Below, piece after piece: positions 8,077 to 16,075 of a DNA stretch of 64,000 nt (within the stretch, counting starts at the first letter, position 1; the number at the start of each line of letters is the position of its first letter). Both the position numbers and the translations under genes were made by a program. The notes under the pieces were generated by a model. That model was not told where the DNA came from. It searched no databases and saw only the letters and a list, made by a program, of their open reading frames with translations. This DNA is from Salinirussus salinus (GTDB lineage Archaea > Halobacteriota > Halobacteria > Halobacteriales > Haloarculaceae): contig NZ_WOWO01000003.1 in the NCBI RefSeq assembly GCF_009831455.1, forward strand, positions 372,001 through 436,000, read 5' to 3'.

Positions 8077-8877
8077 ATGCGAGTGCTGGTAACAGTCAAG
8101 GAAGACGAGGTCGTCGACGACGAGTTCGAGATCGACGGGCTCGACATCGGCGAACAGTACGTCTCCTACGAGCTCAACGAGTGGGACGATTACGCGGTCG
8201 AGGAGGCCGTCCAGCTCAGCGAGGCCGACGAAGACGACGAGGTGGAGGTCGTCACCGCCACCATCGGCCCGGAGCGCAGCGAGGAGACCATCCGGCAGGC
8301 GCTGGCGAAAGGCGCCGACCGCGCGGTCCGCGTGTGGGACGACGACCTCGCGGAGGTGGACGTGCTCGACCCGACGATGAAGGCCCGGCTGCTGGCCGGC
8401 GTCGTCGAGGAGGTCGAGCCCGACCTCGTGCTCACGGGCGTGCAGGGCGGAGACGACGCCTTCGGCGCGACCGGCGTCGCGCTCGCCGAGACCGTCGACT
8501 ACCAGTGGGCCGCCGTCGTCAACGACCTCGACCTGGACGCCGACGCGGGGGTCGCCTCGGTCCACCGCGAGCTCGAGGGCGGGGTCGAGGAGCTGACCGA
8601 CGTCGACCTGCCCGCCGTGTTGAGCATCCAGACGGGGATCAACGAGCCCCGCTACGCCAGTCTGCGGGGGATCCGCCAGGCCCAGTCCAAGCCGCTCGAC
8701 GTCCACACGCCCGACGAGCTGGGTGTCGACGTCGCGGAGCTCGACAGCGCACTGACGCTGACCTCGATCGCCGAGCCCGAGTCCGAGAGCGACACCACGC
8801 TCTTCGAGGGTGACGCCGGCGAGCAGGCCGAGCAGCTGGGTGACCTCCTTGAGGACGAGGGGGTGGTCGAGGGATGA
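8077..8877 (+). CDS. etfB: Electron transfer flavoprotein, beta subunit
   Basis: A 266-residue EtfB/FixA protein, the AMP-binding half of the soluble heterodimer that collects electrons from acyl-CoA dehydrogenases. It shows the family start (MRVLVTVKEDEVV), the conserved LSEADEDDEVEVVTATIGP region, the LVLTGVQGGDDAFGATG segment and the late signature LPAVLSIQTGINEPRYASLRG. It is the first gene of a tight operon: its stop overlaps the etfA start by 4 nt (ATGA). Its likely donors include the glutaryl-CoA-dehydrogenase-like protein downstream and the acyl-CoA dehydrogenases at the right end of the window. Confidence 0.95.
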   Translation: MRVLVTVKEDEVVDDEFEIDGLDIGEQYVSYELNEWDDYAVEEAVQLSEADEDDEVEVVTATIGPERSEETIRQALAKGADRAVRVWDDDLAEVDVLDPTMKARLLAGVVEEVEPDLVLTGVQGGDDAFGATGVALAETVDYQWAAVVNDLDLDADAGVASVHRELEGGVEELTDVDLPAVLSIQTGINEPRYASLRGIRQAQSKPLDVHTPDELGVDVAELDSALTLTSIAEPESESDTTLFEGDAGEQAEQLGDLLEDEGVVEG

Positions 8878-9827
8878 GCGACGTTCTGACCGTCGCCGAG
8901 CACCGCCAGGGCGAGCTCCGCCCCGTCAGCCACGAACTGGTCACCGCCGGCCGCGAGCTGGCCGACGCCAGCGGCGGGGACCTCCACGTCGCGGTCATCA
9001 GCGGCGACGTCGACGCCTACGCCGAGGCGGTCAACCGCGCCGGCGTCGACGCCATCCACACCGTCGACCACGGCGAGGAGTTCAACCACGACGTCTACAG
9101 CCAGGCCGTCGAGCAGCTCTACGCCGAGCTCGACCCGCAGTACCTCGTGATGCCCCACACGGTCAACGGGCTGGACTACGCGCCCGCCGTGGCGACGTCG
9201 CTGGACCTGCCGCTTGCGACCGACGTCATCGACTTCAGCCACAACGGCTCGCTGTCGGTCACCCGCGAGACCTACGGCGGGAAGGTCGAGGCCGACATCG
9301 AGATCGAGGGTGACAACGCCGCGGTGACGCTGCGCCCGACCGAGTGGGAGCAGGCCACCGAGGCCGGCGACGCCGCGGTCGAGGCCTTCGACGCCGCCAT
9401 CGACGAGGACGCCGTCGGGTCGACGGTCACCGGCTTCGAGGAGGTCGCCGGCGGCGACGTCGACATCAGCGAGGCCGACTTCATCGTCTCGATCGGCCGC
9501 GGGATCGAGGAGGAGGAGAACCTCGACATGGTCTGGGACCTCGCGGACGCGCTGGGGGCGACGCTCGCTTCCTCCCGGCCGATCGTCGACAACGGCTGGC
9601 TCCCCCAGAATCGCCAGGTCGGTCAGTCCGGCAAGGTCGTCACTCCCGACGTCTACATCGCCATCGGCATCTCCGGTGCGGTCCAGCACCTCGCCGGCAT
9701 GAGCGGCGCCGACACCATCGTCGCGATCAACGAGGACCCCGACGCGCCGATCTTCGACGTCGCCGACTACGGCATCGTGGGTGACCTCTTCGAGGTCGTC
9801 CCCGAACTCACAGAGCTGTTCGAATAA
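8874..9827 (+). CDS. etfA: Electron transfer flavoprotein, alpha subunit
   Basis: A 317-residue EtfA/FixB protein that carries the FAD of the ETF heterodimer. The C-terminal FAD domain is complete, with [30 protein letters not shown] and [10 protein letters not shown], then [10 protein letters not shown], the usual flavin-contacting blocks. The N-terminal alpha/beta domain matches its EtfB partner. It overlaps etfB by 4 nt and its stop overlaps the etfD start by one base (TAATG), which points to coupled translation and a fixed 1:1:1 unit. Confidence 0.95.
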   Translation: MSDVLTVAEHRQGELRPVSHELVTAGRELADASGGDLHVAVISGDVDAYAEAVNRAGVDAIHTVDHGEEFNHDVYSQAVEQLYAELDPQYLVMPHTVNGLDYAPAVATSLDLPLATDVIDFSHNGSLSVTRETYGGKVEADIEIEGDNAAVTLRPTEWEQATEAGDAAVEAFDAAIDEDAVGSTVTGFEEVAGGDVDISEADFIVSIGRGIEEEENLDMVWDLADALGATLASSRPIVDNGWLPQNRQVGQSGKVVTPDVYIAIGISGAVQHLAGMSGADTIVAINEDPDAPIFDVADYGIVGDLFEVVPELTELFE

Positions 9828-11896
9828 TGATCCCCCTACAGGCGGAGGTGACCCGGGAGACGTTCTGGCAGATCGGCCCGACTGGCAAGGCCGTCTTCTA
9901 CTACCTGGCGGTCGTTGCCATCCTCGTACTCCTCGTGGGGGTCGCCCGCCGGGTCAACAGCTACCGTGCCGCGAGCGAGGACCCCTTCGAGCGGGTCGGC
10001 TCCGTCTCGACGCGGCTCCGGAAGGGGATCACCGACATGTTCTCCAACCGGACGCTGTTCAGCGGGGACACCTTCGCCGGCCTCTGGCACATCTTCGTGT
10101 TCTGGGGCTTTCTGACCCTGCTCATCGCGACGACCATCCTCGGGATCGACATGGACTTCTGGCAGCCGGTGATGGGCGAGTCCTTCTTCGTCGGCGACTT
10201 CTATCTCTCCTACTCCTTCGTCGTCGACGCGATGGGGCTGCTCTTCGTCATCGGCATCGGGATCGCCATCTACCGCCGGCACGGCCTCTCGATGGAGCGG
10301 CTGTGGGGCGACCACAGCGGCAACGAGGACGTCCTCTTCCTGTGGACGCTGTTCGTCCTCGGGGTGGGCGGGTACGCCGTCGAGGCGCTGCGCATCCTCG
10401 GGCAAGGGTTCCCCTCCTTCGAGACCGTCTCCTTCGTCGGCTGGGGGCTGGCCTCGGCGTTCAGCGCCGTCGGCATCTCCGAGGGGATGGCGACCGCCGC
10501 CTACCCGGTCATCTGGTGGTCACACGCCCTGCTCGCGCTCGGCTTCGTCGCCTGGGTGCCCTACGGCAAGCCGTTCCACATGCTGGCCTCGGCGGCCAAC
10601 CTGATGACCAGCGACGACAAGGCCGGCGTCCGGCTGCCCGGCGTGCCCGCCGACGCCAGCCCCGAGGAGATCGGGCCCAGCGAGGTCGAGGACTTCTCCT
10701 GGAAGCAGACGCTGGACCAGGACGCCTGCACCAAGTGCGGGCGGTGTTCCTCGGCGTGTCCGGCAAACGCCTCCGGGCGCCCGCTTGACCCGCGGAAGGT
10801 CATCCTCGACATCAAGGAGTACCGCGAAGGCCGCTCGGAGCACGACGGGGACGTCCCGATCATCGCCGACGGCGGCACCAGCGTCATCGACGCCTCCACG
10901 ATGGAGTCGTGTATGTCCTGTATGGCCTGCATGGAGGCCTGTCCGGTCGACATCGAGCACCTGACCCACTTCACGGACATGAACCGCCGGCTGACGGAGT
11001 CGGGCCAGATGGACGAGAACGTCCAGGAGGCGATGATGAACGTCTTCCGCGAGGGCAACACCTTCGGCGACTCCGCGCGCACCCGGCCGGAGTGGACCGA
11101 GGACCTCGACTTCGAGGTGCCCGACGCCCGCGACCAGGCCGTCGAGTACCTCTGGTACGTCGGCGACTACCCCAGCTACGACGGCCGCAACAAGGAAGTC
11201 GCGAAGGCCCTGGCGCGGGTCTTCCACGAGGCCGACGTCGACTACGGGATCCTCTACGAGGACGAACAGACCGACGGCAACGACGTCCGTCGGGTCGGCG
11301 AGGAAGGCCTCTACGAGCAGCTCGTCGAGGAGAACAGCGAGGCCATCGGGGACTGCGAGTACGACACCATCGTCTGTACCGACCCCCACTCGTTCAACAC
11401 GTTCAAAAACGAGTACCCGGAGTTCGAGGCCTGCGGCTGGGGCGAGGAGGACGTCGCCCACTACACCCAGGTCGTCGAAGGGCTGGTCGAGACCGGCCGG
11501 CTCCGGGTGCCGGGCGCGCTCGACTACACCGTCACCTACCACGACCCCTGTCACCTGGGGCGGTACAACGACGAGTACGAGGCCCCCCGGAAGCTCGTCC
11601 AGGAGACGGGCTGTGACCTCCACGAGATGCCCCGCAACCGCGACAACTCCTACTGCTGTGGCGGTGGCGGTGGCGGCCTCTGGCTCGACCACGAGGAGGA
11701 AGAGAAACCCAGCGAGGAACGGCTGCGGGAGGCCCTGGAGGACACCCAGGCCGGCAGTGCCGTCGAGAAGTTCGTCGTCGCCTGTCCGATGTGCATGACG
11801 ATGTACGAGGACGGCCGCAAGACCGGCGGCTACGAGGACGACATCGAGGTCGTCGGCACGACGGAACTGCTGGCGGAAGCGCTGACGGCGTCCTGA
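9827..11896 (+). CDS. etfD: Membrane Fe-S oxidoreductase, ETF:menaquinone oxidoreductase type
   Basis: A 689-residue fusion of a NarI-like membrane part and a heterodisulfide-reductase-D-like part. About five hydrophobic helices occupy residues 20-260. Two [4Fe-4S] motifs follow, CTKCGRCSSACP and CMSCMACMEACP. A CCG-type cysteine-rich region closes the protein (HDPCHLG near 570 and SYCCGGGGGGLW). Proteins of this layout beside etfAB (EtfD in mycobacteria, EMO in fatty-acid-degrading anaerobes) pass electrons from reduced ETF to (methyl)menaquinone. The one-base overlap with etfA strongly supports that role here. No classical EtfQO (FixC/FixX) gene is seen in this window. Confidence 0.88.
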   Translation: MIPLQAEVTRETFWQIGPTGKAVFYYLAVVAILVLLVGVARRVNSYRAASEDPFERVGSVSTRLRKGITDMFSNRTLFSGDTFAGLWHIFVFWGFLTLLIATTILGIDMDFWQPVMGESFFVGDFYLSYSFVVDAMGLLFVIGIGIAIYRRHGLSMERLWGDHSGNEDVLFLWTLFVLGVGGYAVEALRILGQGFPSFETVSFVGWGLASAFSAVGISEGMATAAYPVIWWSHALLALGFVAWVPYGKPFHMLASAANLMTSDDKAGVRLPGVPADASPEEIGPSEVEDFSWKQTLDQDACTKCGRCSSACPANASGRPLDPRKVILDIKEYREGRSEHDGDVPIIADGGTSVIDASTMESCMSCMACMEACPVDIEHLTHFTDMNRRLTESGQMDENVQEAMMNVFREGNTFGDSARTRPEWTEDLDFEVPDARDQAVEYLWYVGDYPSYDGRNKEVAKALARVFHEADVDYGILYEDEQTDGNDVRRVGEEGLYEQLVEENSEAIGDCEYDTIVCTDPHSFNTFKNEYPEFEACGWGEEDVAHYTQVVEGLVETGRLRVPGALDYTVTYHDPCHLGRYNDEYEAPRKLVQETGCDLHEMPRNRDNSYCCGGGGGGLWLDHEEEEKPSEERLREALEDTQAGSAVEKFVVACPMCMTMYEDGRKTGGYEDDIEVVGTTELLAEALTAS

Positions 11897-11984
11897 CCGG
11901 CGCTCGCTTTCTTTCTCCACACCCGTCCACAACGCCGCCGACGTGGTGGCAAAGGTCTATGTGAGCGTAGTCGAATGTCGGGGT

Positions 11985-13148
11985 ATGCTGGATTACTACG
12001 GTATCGAAGAGGACCTCTCCGAGGAGGAGAAGATGATCCGGGACACCGCCCGGGAGTTCGTCGAGGAGGAGGTCCGCGAGGACATCGGCGAGCACTGGAT
12101 CGAGGGCACCTTCCCCACCGAGCTCATCCCGAAGATGGGCGAGATGGGGTTTTACGCCCCCAACCTCGACGGCTACGACCTGCCCGACGTCAGCGAGAAG
12201 GCCTACGGCCTGCTGATGCAGGAACTGGAGGCCTGCGATTCGGGGCTGCGCTCGATGGCCTCCGTCCAGGGGGCGCTGGTCATGTACCCCATCCACGCCT
12301 ACGGCAGCGAAGAGCAGAAAGACCGGTTCCTGCCGGACCTGGCGACCGGCCAGAAGGTGGGCTGTTTCGGCCTGACCGAGCCCGAACACGGCTCCGACGC
12401 CGCGGCGATGGAGACCACCGCCGAGGCTGACGGCGACGGCTACGTCCTCAACGGCTCGAAGATGTGGATCACCAACTCCCCCATCTCCGACGTTGCCGTG
12501 GTGTGGGCCCGGGACACCTCGGACCCGGACACGCCCGTCCGCGGGTTCCTCGTCGAGACCGACCGCGACGGCGTCACCACCAACAAGATCGACGAGAAGC
12601 TCTCCCTGCGGGCCTCGATCACCGGCGAGATCAGCCTCCAGAACGTCCACGTCACCGAGGACAACGTCCTGCCGGGCGTCGAGGGGATGAAGGGGCCGCT
12701 GTCCTGTCTCACCCAGGCCCGCTACGGGATCGCCTGGGGGGCCGTGGGCGCGGCCCAGGACTCCTACCGGACCGCACTCGACTACGCGACCGACCGCGAG
12801 CAGTTCGAGACGCCCATCGCCGGCTTCCAGATGCAACAGGACAAGTTCGCGGAGATGGCCACCCAGATCACCCTCGCCCAGCTGCTCGCTCACCGGCTGG
12901 CCGACCTGAAGGAGCGCGGCGACATGCGCCCCCAGCACGTCTCGATGGCAAAGCGCAACAACGTCCGGACGGCCCGCGACCAGTCCCGGATCGCCCGCGA
13001 GATCCTCGGCGGGAACGGGATCACGGCGGACTACTCGCCGATGCGTCACATGGCCAACCTCGAGACCGTCTACACCTACGAGGGGACCCACGACATCCAC
13101 ACCCTCATCCTCGGCGAGGACCTGACCGGCATCCCCGCCTACAGCTGA
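11985..13148 (+). CDS. Acyl-CoA dehydrogenase, glutaryl-CoA-dehydrogenase-like
   Basis: A 387-residue acyl-CoA dehydrogenase. Family landmarks are VGCFGLTEPEHGSDAAAMET (flavin/substrate loop), WITNSPISD, the ILGGNGI segment and a catalytic glutamate in TYEGTHDIHTLILG. That last block, ending in DLTGIPAYS, closely resembles glutaryl-CoA dehydrogenase, which oxidises and decarboxylates glutaryl-CoA to crotonyl-CoA in lysine, tryptophan and benzoate breakdown. Whether this one also decarboxylates is not provable from sequence. It follows the etf operon after an 88-bp gap and is an obvious electron donor for it. ATG 11985 gives the normal family start; an upstream in-frame ATG at 11943 does not. 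Confidence 0.88.
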   Translation: MLDYYGIEEDLSEEEKMIRDTAREFVEEEVREDIGEHWIEGTFPTELIPKMGEMGFYAPNLDGYDLPDVSEKAYGLLMQELEACDSGLRSMASVQGALVMYPIHAYGSEEQKDRFLPDLATGQKVGCFGLTEPEHGSDAAAMETTAEADGDGYVLNGSKMWITNSPISDVAVVWARDTSDPDTPVRGFLVETDRDGVTTNKIDEKLSLRASITGEISLQNVHVTEDNVLPGVEGMKGPLSCLTQARYGIAWGAVGAAQDSYRTALDYATDREQFETPIAGFQMQQDKFAEMATQITLAQLLAHRLADLKERGDMRPQHVSMAKRNNVRTARDQSRIAREILGGNGITADYSPMRHMANLETVYTYEGTHDIHTLILGEDLTGIPAYS

Positions 13149-13199
13149 GCGAGACGGGCTGGGTCGCTCCCGGTTTCCGCGCCCGGTCGTGTCGCGGCC

Positions 13200-13208
13200 T
13201 TTTATGTA
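13200..13208 (+). promoter_or_regulatory. TATA-like box for the 13231 gene
   Basis: TTTTATGTA is centred about 27 nt upstream of the ATG at 13231, fitting a leaderless start there rather than at the in-frame ATGs upstream. Confidence 0.5.
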
Positions 13209-13230
13209 TCCGGTCGGCCTACCGGGGAGT

Positions 13231-13494
13231 ATGCAATGGTCGAAGCTGCCGGGGACGGAGTGGGCGCCCCGGATCGGCGGTATCCCGACTGGCGTCGTCG
13301 AGTCGATGGGCCTCCAGCGCCTGCTCGCCGCGGTCGGTGCCCTGGTCGTGCTCGCGTTCGCCGCCGGGGCGCTGTGGGCGCTGGGTACCGAGACGCTCGC
13401 CTCGGGCCGGCAGGTCGCCGCCGTCGTCGCGCTGGTGGTCGCCGTCGGGTCGCTCGCGGCCGTCATCGGGTTCAGCGTGACGAGCACGGAATAA
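13231..13494 (+). CDS. Small two-helix membrane protein, 87 aa
   Basis: A hydrophobic protein with two predicted membrane helices (about 30-48 and 58-80) joined by a short polar loop, and a short N-terminal soluble segment with a tryptophan-rich start. I do not recognise a family. The well-placed TATA box argues that it is a real, independently transcribed gene. It precedes the DUF21 membrane protein by 81 bp in the same direction and might accompany it. Confidence 0.6.
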   Translation: MQWSKLPGTEWAPRIGGIPTGVVESMGLQRLLAAVGALVVLAFAAGALWALGTETLASGRQVAAVVALVVAVGSLAAVIGFSVTSTE

Positions 13495-13575
13495 TCGGCA
13501 GCGGCCCGCGTGTCGCACCGGTAGCCGACGCGGCCGCCGCGTAAACGGTTTCCCCGCGCCGCCGGTCGCGTCCGT

Positions 13576-14082
13576 ATGGTCGAGACACTCCTTCTGGGCG
13601 CGGTCGTGCTGGTCCCGCTGGTCGCGTTGAGCGCGTTTTTCTCCTCCAGCGAGACTGCGATCTTCTCGCTGCCGGCGGGTTCCGGCGAGGGGACCGACCC
13701 GGGCGACCCCGACGCGGCGACGCTCGCCCGCCTCCGGGCGGACCCGCACCGGCTGCTCGTGACGCTGCTCGTGGGGAACAACCTCGTCAACATCGCCGTC
13801 TCGTCGATCATCACGGTGCTGGCGACCCAGTATCTCCCGGCGACGGCGGCGGTGGCCGTCACGATCGTCGCCGGGAGCACGCTCATCCTCGTTTGCGGGG
13901 AGATCGTCCCCAAGGCCTACGGGCTGGGACACGCCCGGACGTGGGCGCTTCGGGTCGCGCGCCCGCTGGCGATGGTCGAACGGACCCTCGGACCACTGGT
14001 GTGGGTCTTCGACGGGCTGACCCGGCGGCTGAGCCGGTGGGTCGGCGGCGACGCCGACATCGAGGAACCGTACCGGGGGTGA
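13576..14082 (+). CDS. DUF21/CNNM-type membrane protein without CBS domains
   Basis: A 168-residue protein matching the DUF21 (CNNM) transmembrane domain: an opening helix, then the SAFFSSSETAIFSLP motif, a VGNNLVNIAVSSI helix and GEIVPKAYGLGHA. Full-length relatives (CorC/CNNM, linked to Mg2+ or other cation export) add a pair of CBS domains and a CorC domain. Here the protein stops directly after the DUF21 core, with no CBS remnant in the 93 bp before the next gene. Haloarchaea may have DUF21-only versions, so I call it a short family member, not a pseudogene. Confidence 0.78.
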   Translation: MVETLLLGAVVLVPLVALSAFFSSSETAIFSLPAGSGEGTDPGDPDAATLARLRADPHRLLVTLLVGNNLVNIAVSSIITVLATQYLPATAAVAVTIVAGSTLILVCGEIVPKAYGLGHARTWALRVARPLAMVERTLGPLVWVFDGLTRRLSRWVGGDADIEEPYRG

Positions 14083-14147
14083 GCTACCGTCCCGGCCCGA
14101 CTGGTCCGGTAAAAGACCCCCGCAACGACGGCCGAAAGCGGGACACT

Positions 14148-14155
14148 CTTTATCG
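14148..14155 (+). promoter_or_regulatory. TATA-like box for the J-domain gene
   Basis: CTTTATCG lies about 25 nt upstream of the GTG at 14176 and supports a leaderless GTG start. Confidence 0.45.
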
Positions 14156-14175
14156 ATGACACCCAACGAGGTACC

Positions 14176-14766
14176 GTGTCAGCGACGGTGAGCGCGGGGC
14201 TGCCATCGTGGCTCGTCGTCGGGGTCCTCCTGGGTGTGGCGGGGAGTCTCCTGGTGGCTGCGGCCTTCCTGGTGGCCGACCGGCTGTTCCCCGGCCGCGA
14301 GCGCGCGGGCGGACGCCAGTCCGGCGAGTCCCGGCGCCGGGCGGAGTTCCGGGAGTACCTGGACGCGATCGAGGAGCCCTACGCCGAGGACCACCCCGTC
14401 GAGGGACAGCCGGTCGCCTTCTACCTCCCGCAGCGGGACGTCGCGGTCACCTTCGACGCCCGCGCCTACTACCGGCTCGAGCGCTCCCCGACCCACCCCG
14501 TGCTCGTCGAACACGAGATGCCGGGCGCGATGCTCGGCGACCGCCTCCCCTTCGAGACGCCCGACCTCGAGCGGGAGCGTGACCTGGACCCGCTGGAGAC
14601 GGCCTTCGCCGAACTGGACGTGACTCCGGGCGCGACGCTCGAGGAGGTCAAGCGGGCCTACCGCCGGAAGGTCAAGGAGGTCCACCCCGACCAGGGCGGC
14701 GACGAGGAGGAGTTCCAGCGGGTGCGGGAGGCCTACACCACCGCCAAGCAGTACGCCGCCGACTGA
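14176..14766 (+). CDS. Membrane-anchored J-domain protein
   Basis: A 196-residue protein with one N-terminal membrane helix (about 12-35), a basic juxtamembrane stretch, a central region of unknown fold (60-135) and a C-terminal J-domain (about 145-196). The J-domain has the His170-Pro171-Asp172 triad that stimulates Hsp70 ATPase. There is no Gly/Phe-rich or zinc-finger region, so it is a class III J-protein, expected to recruit DnaK to the membrane. The central part carries the NPxxP-free sequence FYLPQRDVAVTFDARAYY, which I do not recognise. A TATA box fits the GTG start. It is convergent with the threonine-synthase-like gene. Confidence 0.8.
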   Translation: MSATVSAGLPSWLVVGVLLGVAGSLLVAAAFLVADRLFPGRERAGGRQSGESRRRAEFREYLDAIEEPYAEDHPVEGQPVAFYLPQRDVAVTFDARAYYRLERSPTHPVLVEHEMPGAMLGDRLPFETPDLERERDLDPLETAFAELDVTPGATLEEVKRAYRRKVKEVHPDQGGDEEEFQRVREAYTTAKQYAAD

Positions 14767-14775
14767 CCCGGTAAC

Positions 14776-15936
14776 TTAGATACCTTGTTTCATCAGGTGG
14801 CTCCGGAGGATGTCCTCCTCCTTGTTGCCGGTGGTGGGGTTGACCAGGACGACGATGTCGTCGGGGTCGAACGCACCCCGGTCGGCGAGCCGTCGGGCGC
14901 CGGCGACCGCCGCACCGCCGGTCGCACCCATCGTCAGCCCGCCCGCCGCGAGGTCGGTTGCGCCCTCCAGGAGGGCGTCGTCGCTCACCGCCGCGGCCCC
15001 GCCCCCGCTCGCCCGGAGTGCCTCAAGCACCTGCCGGCCGCCGGTCGGCTCGGAGACCTCCAGGGGACCGCAGATGGTGTCGGGATGCTCGACGGCCGTC
15101 ACCGTCTCCGCCTCGCGCTCGACGGCGTCGACCACCGGCGCACACCCCTCCGGCTGGACCGCGTACAGGCGGGGGGCCGCGTCGACCCGGTTGTGCTTGC
15201 GGAGGTCCCGAAACCCCTTGTGGAGGCCGACGGCGCCGGTCCCGTGGGCGGTCGGGTGGACGACGGCGTCGGGGGCGCCGTCGAGGTCGACCGCCTCGGC
15301 GAGTTCGTAGGCCAGGGTCTTGGCACCCTCGTGACGGTAGGGGTTCTCGAAGGGGGCCAGCGAGTACCAGTCCTCCCCCTGGTCCTCGAAGGCCGCGCGG
15401 GCGTCGGGGTACCGCCCCTCGACGACGGTCATGTCGCCGCCGTGGACGTTGATCATCGCCTTGTTGACGAAGGGAGTCCGCGAGGGGACGAAACTGTGGG
15501 AGGCCAGGCCCGCGCGGGCGGCGTGTGCGGCCGCGGCCTGCCCCCCGTTGCCGGTCGTCGGTAACGCGACGTCACTCGCGCCGGCCTCGCTGGCAGCGGT
15601 GACCGCGAGCGCCACCCCGCGGTCGACGAACGCGCCCGTGGCGTTTCGCCCCTCGTCTTTGACGTAGGCGGCCGCGACGCCCAGCTCGTCGGCCAGGGCC
15701 GGCACGGCGACCAGCGGCGTCCCGCCCGCCTCGAGGCTGACCAGCGCCTCGCGGCGGAAGGGCAACAGGGGAGCGTACCGGCCCAGACCGTGACCGGAAA
15801 ACTCCACGTCGCCGTCGTGGTCGTAGACGGCGTCGAGTAGCCCGCCGCACTCGGGGCAGCGGCCGGCCGCCGCGGGGTCGTGGGTCGTCCCGCAGTCGGT
15901 ACAGCGCAGCCCGGCGAAGGCCGCGGTCGTGTTCAT
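14776..15936 (-). CDS. Threonine-synthase-like protein lacking the PLP lysine
   Basis: A 386-residue fold-type II PLP-enzyme relative with an N-terminal zinc-ribbon (Cys12, Cys15, Cys27, Cys30), as in archaeal ThrC. Downstream come EGRNATGAFVDRG, TTGNGGQAAAAHAARAG, a threonine-synthase-like catalytic core and NPTTGNKEED at the C-terminus. In active threonine synthases the first motif ends SFKDRG, with the Schiff-base lysine. Here the codon at position 104 is GTC, valine, and I checked that the flanking frame is intact. The protein is therefore either not a PLP Schiff-base enzyme, uses another lysine, or contains a sequencing error. Catalytic activity is doubtful. The start at 15936 gives the zinc-ribbon at its normal place. 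Confidence 0.85.
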   Translation of the reverse strand: MNTTAAFAGLRCTDCGTTHDPAAAGRCPECGGLLDAVYDHDGDVEFSGHGLGRYAPLLPFRREALVSLEAGGTPLVAVPALADELGVAAAYVKDEGRNATGAFVDRGVALAVTAASEAGASDVALPTTGNGGQAAAAHAARAGLASHSFVPSRTPFVNKAMINVHGGDMTVVEGRYPDARAAFEDQGEDWYSLAPFENPYRHEGAKTLAYELAEAVDLDGAPDAVVHPTAHGTGAVGLHKGFRDLRKHNRVDAAPRLYAVQPEGCAPVVDAVEREAETVTAVEHPDTICGPLEVSEPTGGRQVLEALRASGGGAAAVSDDALLEGATDLAAGGLTMGATGGAAVAGARRLADRGAFDPDDIVVLVNPTTGNKEEDILRSHLMKQGI

Positions 15937-16075
15937 ATCCCTGCCACGGCCGCCGGCGACTAAGCCCTGTCCGTCTGCGGCCCGCATCTGCCCGCCACCC
16001 GCCGGCCGGCGGGTGACGCTCCTCGTCGCCGACCGGCTCCGTCCCCTTTTTGCCCGCAGGGCCGAACGGGCGAGC

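Noticed and set aside
11532-13913. A 793-codon minus-strand frame opposite the acyl-CoA dehydrogenase
   Set aside because: No domain recognised, and it crosses three well-supported plus-strand genes and the gaps between them.
14776-15936. Frameshift as the cause of the missing PLP lysine
   Set aside because: The residues before (EGRNATGAF) and after (DRGVAL) are in frame and family-like, so only one codon differs.
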